From Pseudomonas sp. B33.4 (GTDB lineage Bacteria > Pseudomonadota > Gammaproteobacteria > Pseudomonadales > Pseudomonadaceae), in the NCBI RefSeq assembly GCF_034555375.1, contig NZ_CP140706.1, positions 3,029,001-3,093,000 on the forward strand: a stretch of DNA of 64,000 nt, given 5' to 3'. The translations under genes were made by a program, and so were the position numbers. Positions 63,820-64,000 of the stretch are shown one piece after another. The notes beneath the pieces were generated by a model. That model was given only the letters and a program-made list of their open reading frames with translations. It ran no database searches and was not told the DNA's origin. Position 1 is the first letter of the stretch; every line of letters starts with the position of its first letter.

Positions 63820-64000
63820 ATGAAGATGGCGAAGGCCCCAGCCACCGCTCCGTTATTCAAGGCTTTGGGTGACTATAAAAGCATCCTGATCAGCGTCGGC
63901 TGCTTTACCGCGCTGATTAACGTGCTGATGCTGGTGCCCTCCATCTATATGCTCCAGGTCTATGACCGAGTGCTGTCGTCGCAGAACGAAACGACCCTGG
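63820..64000 (+). CDS. aprD: Type I secretion ABC transporter AprD, partial (N-terminus)
   Basis: Only the first 60 codons are in the window: [20 protein letters not shown], then hydrophobic [20 protein letters not shown] and [18 protein letters not shown], the hallmark of PrtD/AprD-type ATPase-exporters. AGGAAG lies upstream of the ATG. It exports AprA together with AprE and AprF, expected just beyond the edge. Confidence 0.93.
   Translation, partial: MKMAKAPATAPLFKALGDYKSILISVGCFTALINVLMLVPSIYMLQVYDRVLSSQNETTL

Overview
The window is a gene-dense chromosomal segment of a Pseudomonas of the P. fluorescens complex. Three things point there: close resemblance of many products to known Pseudomonas proteins (MexS/MexT/MexF/OprN, the mtlEFGKDYZ-mtlR mannitol cluster, AprA with its inhibitor, OprD-type porin); high GC with strong third-position bias; and Pseudomonas-type REP doublets between genes. 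No rRNA, tRNA, CRISPR, insertion sequence or prophage was seen.

Layout. 1-3.9 kb: 5' part of a vgrG (type VI secretion tip), an OprD-family porin and a lysozyme-fold lipoprotein. 3.9-13.9 kb: a complete mannitol/polyol locus on the minus strand, read mtlR, mtlE, mtlF, mtlG, mtlK, mtlD, mtlY, mtlZ. It runs from AraC-type regulator through ABC importer, mannitol dehydrogenase, xylulokinase and fructokinase, and is punctuated by three kinds of intergenic repeat. 13.9-20.2 kb: a more AT-rich accessory stretch with a PI-PLC-like protein, a glycosyltransferase and a 1299-residue protein ending in an M35-like (aspzincin) metalloprotease domain, which looks like a large toxin. 20.4-30.9 kb: a signalling island. 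It holds a lone receiver protein, then a tightly overlapping plus-strand operon (triple-receiver hybrid kinase, CheR, CheB, receiver-kinase, receiver), then convergently a KaiC-like ATPase with a hybrid kinase. 31-35.5 kb: a TPR protein and an AaeB/AaeX/AaeA-like efflux operon. 35.7-48.1 kb: mexEF-oprN, with its regulator mexT and divergent mexS set 4.3 kb away. The gap is filled by an M20 dipeptidase and a PAAR-lipase-lipoprotein module that looks like a type VI effector/immunity cassette. 48.7-51.6 kb: an unrecognised 488-residue protein and a MocR-like regulator that has lost its PLP lysine. 51.7-57.2 kb: pgm, a pirin, a UvrD-like helicase and a small DUF1652-like protein. 57.4-61.2 kb: an NTF2/SnoaL-AraC regulator with an FAD amine oxidase, a cupin and a polyamine-binding protein. 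61.6-64 kb: the alkaline protease locus aprA-inh-aprD, the last cut by the window edge.

The strongest leads for something little described are the M35-like toxin, the PAAR/lipase/lipoprotein cassette between mexT and mexE, the CheR/CheB phosphorelay operon facing a KaiC-kinase pair, and the lysine-less MocR paired with an unknown protein. All functional calls come from reading the sequence and recalling family features; no database search was run.
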